Shown here: positions 41,112 through 41,549 of the stretch, piece after piece
Numbering within the stretch: position 1 is the first letter of the stretch
Layout: the number at the start of each line of letters is the position of its first letter
Origin: Nitrospirota bacterium
GTDB lineage: Bacteria > Nitrospirota > Thermodesulfovibrionia > UBA6902
DNA length: 41,549 nucleotides
Reading direction: 5' to 3'
Assembly: GCA_016207885.1 (NCBI GenBank)
Contig: JACQZE010000031.1
Location: 1-41,549 of the forward strand
Notes under the pieces: model-generated
What the model saw: the letters and a program-made list of their open reading frames with translations, nothing else
Told to the model about the DNA's origin: nothing
Databases searched by the model: none
Position numbers and translations under genes: made by a program

Positions 41112-41501
41112 ATGCTGCGAGAGAGAAAAATATGGATGATGCCGGTGTTGGCCGTATCAATCGTTTCAATTTTATTGCTTTCCTGCGCCCGGACAAAAAT
41201 ATACACTGAAGAGGATCTCGGCCTGAGGCATGAAAACCTGTATGATGAAAACACCTCAGCCCCTGTGTATGGAGCGCCTATTACCAAAGAAGCCGGAACG
41301 AGCACCAGGTTCGAGAGGTCTTTTGAGAACAGCCCTCCGTTAATCCCGCATGATATCACAGGGATGCTCCCCATAGCGCAGACTGAGAACCTCTGCATGG
41401 ACTGTCATATGCCGGAAGAGGCCGGGGCCACAGGTGCAACCCTGATGCCTAAATCACACCTTACGGATTTTGATACAGGGAAAGACCTGAAAGGCGAATG
41501 A
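41112..41501 (+). CDS. napB: Dihaem cytochrome c subunit NapB, disrupted near window end
   Basis: This NapB electron-transfer subunit has a signal sequence with a possible lipobox (LLSC, Cys25), an axial His at PPLIPHD (His80) and the first haem motif CMDCH (95-99). The frame hits TGA at 41499-41501. Beyond it the same frame continues AGNRYNCVQCQVIQTE to the window edge, clearly the expected second-haem region, but with CVQCQ where CxxCH is normal. Either napB is decaying or the last 50 bases are poor contig-end sequence. AGGAGG lies 5 bp before the ATG (41101-41106). Confidence 0.85.
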   Translation: MLRERKIWMMPVLAVSIVSILLLSCARTKIYTEEDLGLRHENLYDENTSAPVYGAPITKEAGTSTRFERSFENSPPLIPHDITGMLPIAQTENLCMDCHMPEEAGATGATLMPKSHLTDFDTGKDLKGE

Positions 41502-41549
41502 GCCGGAAACCGTTACAACTGCGTGCAATGCCAGGTGATACAGACAGAG

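Noticed and set aside
41499-41501. Selenocysteine or other recoding at the napB TGA
   Set aside because: NapB has no redox Cys or Sec position there, no hairpin like a SECIS follows directly in the available bases, and a second fault (CxxCQ) lies nearby; error or decay is simpler.

Overview
The window comes from a Gram-negative, LPS-making, nitrate-respiring bacterium. The mix of genes (LpxI instead of LpxH, multihaem cytochromes, haem-c sensory domains, a NapAGHB-type nitrate reductase) and a coding style with many TTG and GTG starts suit an uncultured Nitrospirota or a deltaproteobacterial relative. This is inference; there is no 16S rRNA gene or other decisive marker. Both ends cut through reading frames, so the window probably ends at contig edges.

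Layout. 1-1.75 kb: small AT-rich ORFs, a PhzF-family enzyme and a DUF559 gene broken by one stop codon. 1.8-8.3 kb: housekeeping genes on the minus strand (murJ plus an MBL-fold hydrolase; leuS-lptE-holA), with rpsT on the plus strand between them. 8.5-25.6 kb: one large envelope cluster on the plus strand, bamA-skp-lpxD-fabZ-lpxA-lpxI, then (after a 3.5 kb interruption) gnnA-like, gnnB-like, a small membrane protein, lpxB, msbA, waaA and lpxK. Most of these genes overlap by a few bases. It covers outer-membrane protein assembly and lipid A/Kdo synthesis and flipping. GnnA and GnnB homologues between lpxA and lpxB suggest a lipid A built on 2,3-diamino-glucose. The interruption carries two opposite-strand AlbA_2/HATPase-type regulators with matching 57-bp repeats at their 3' ends and similar palindromes at their 5' ends.

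25.7-27.5 kb is an accessory island: an orphan gene closely bounded by inverted repeats, a PIN/RHH toxin-antitoxin pair with a probably leaderless promoter, an attC-like hairpin, and the decayed remains of a second toxin-antitoxin module. 27.5-32.1 kb holds YjbQ, a haem-c diguanylate cyclase, a tiny cysteine-motif protein, ScpB, a zinc phospholipase C-like protein, a CBM48 protein and a YhcH protein.

32.1-41.5 kb is a nitrogen-respiration locus: an octahaem HAO-family cytochrome, a two-component system whose kinase carries a periplasmic haem-c (DUF3365) domain, and napA-napG-napH-napB. The regions upstream of hao and napA share an array of four TTWACM half-sites spaced 11-10-11 bp, the direct-repeat layout expected for an OmpR-type regulator. 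The simplest model is that the haem sensor kinase and its OmpR partner, encoded between hao and nap, control both. Nap would then make nitrite in the periplasm and the Hao-like protein would reduce nitrite or hydroxylamine further. napB, at the extreme edge, has an in-frame stop and a damaged second haem motif.
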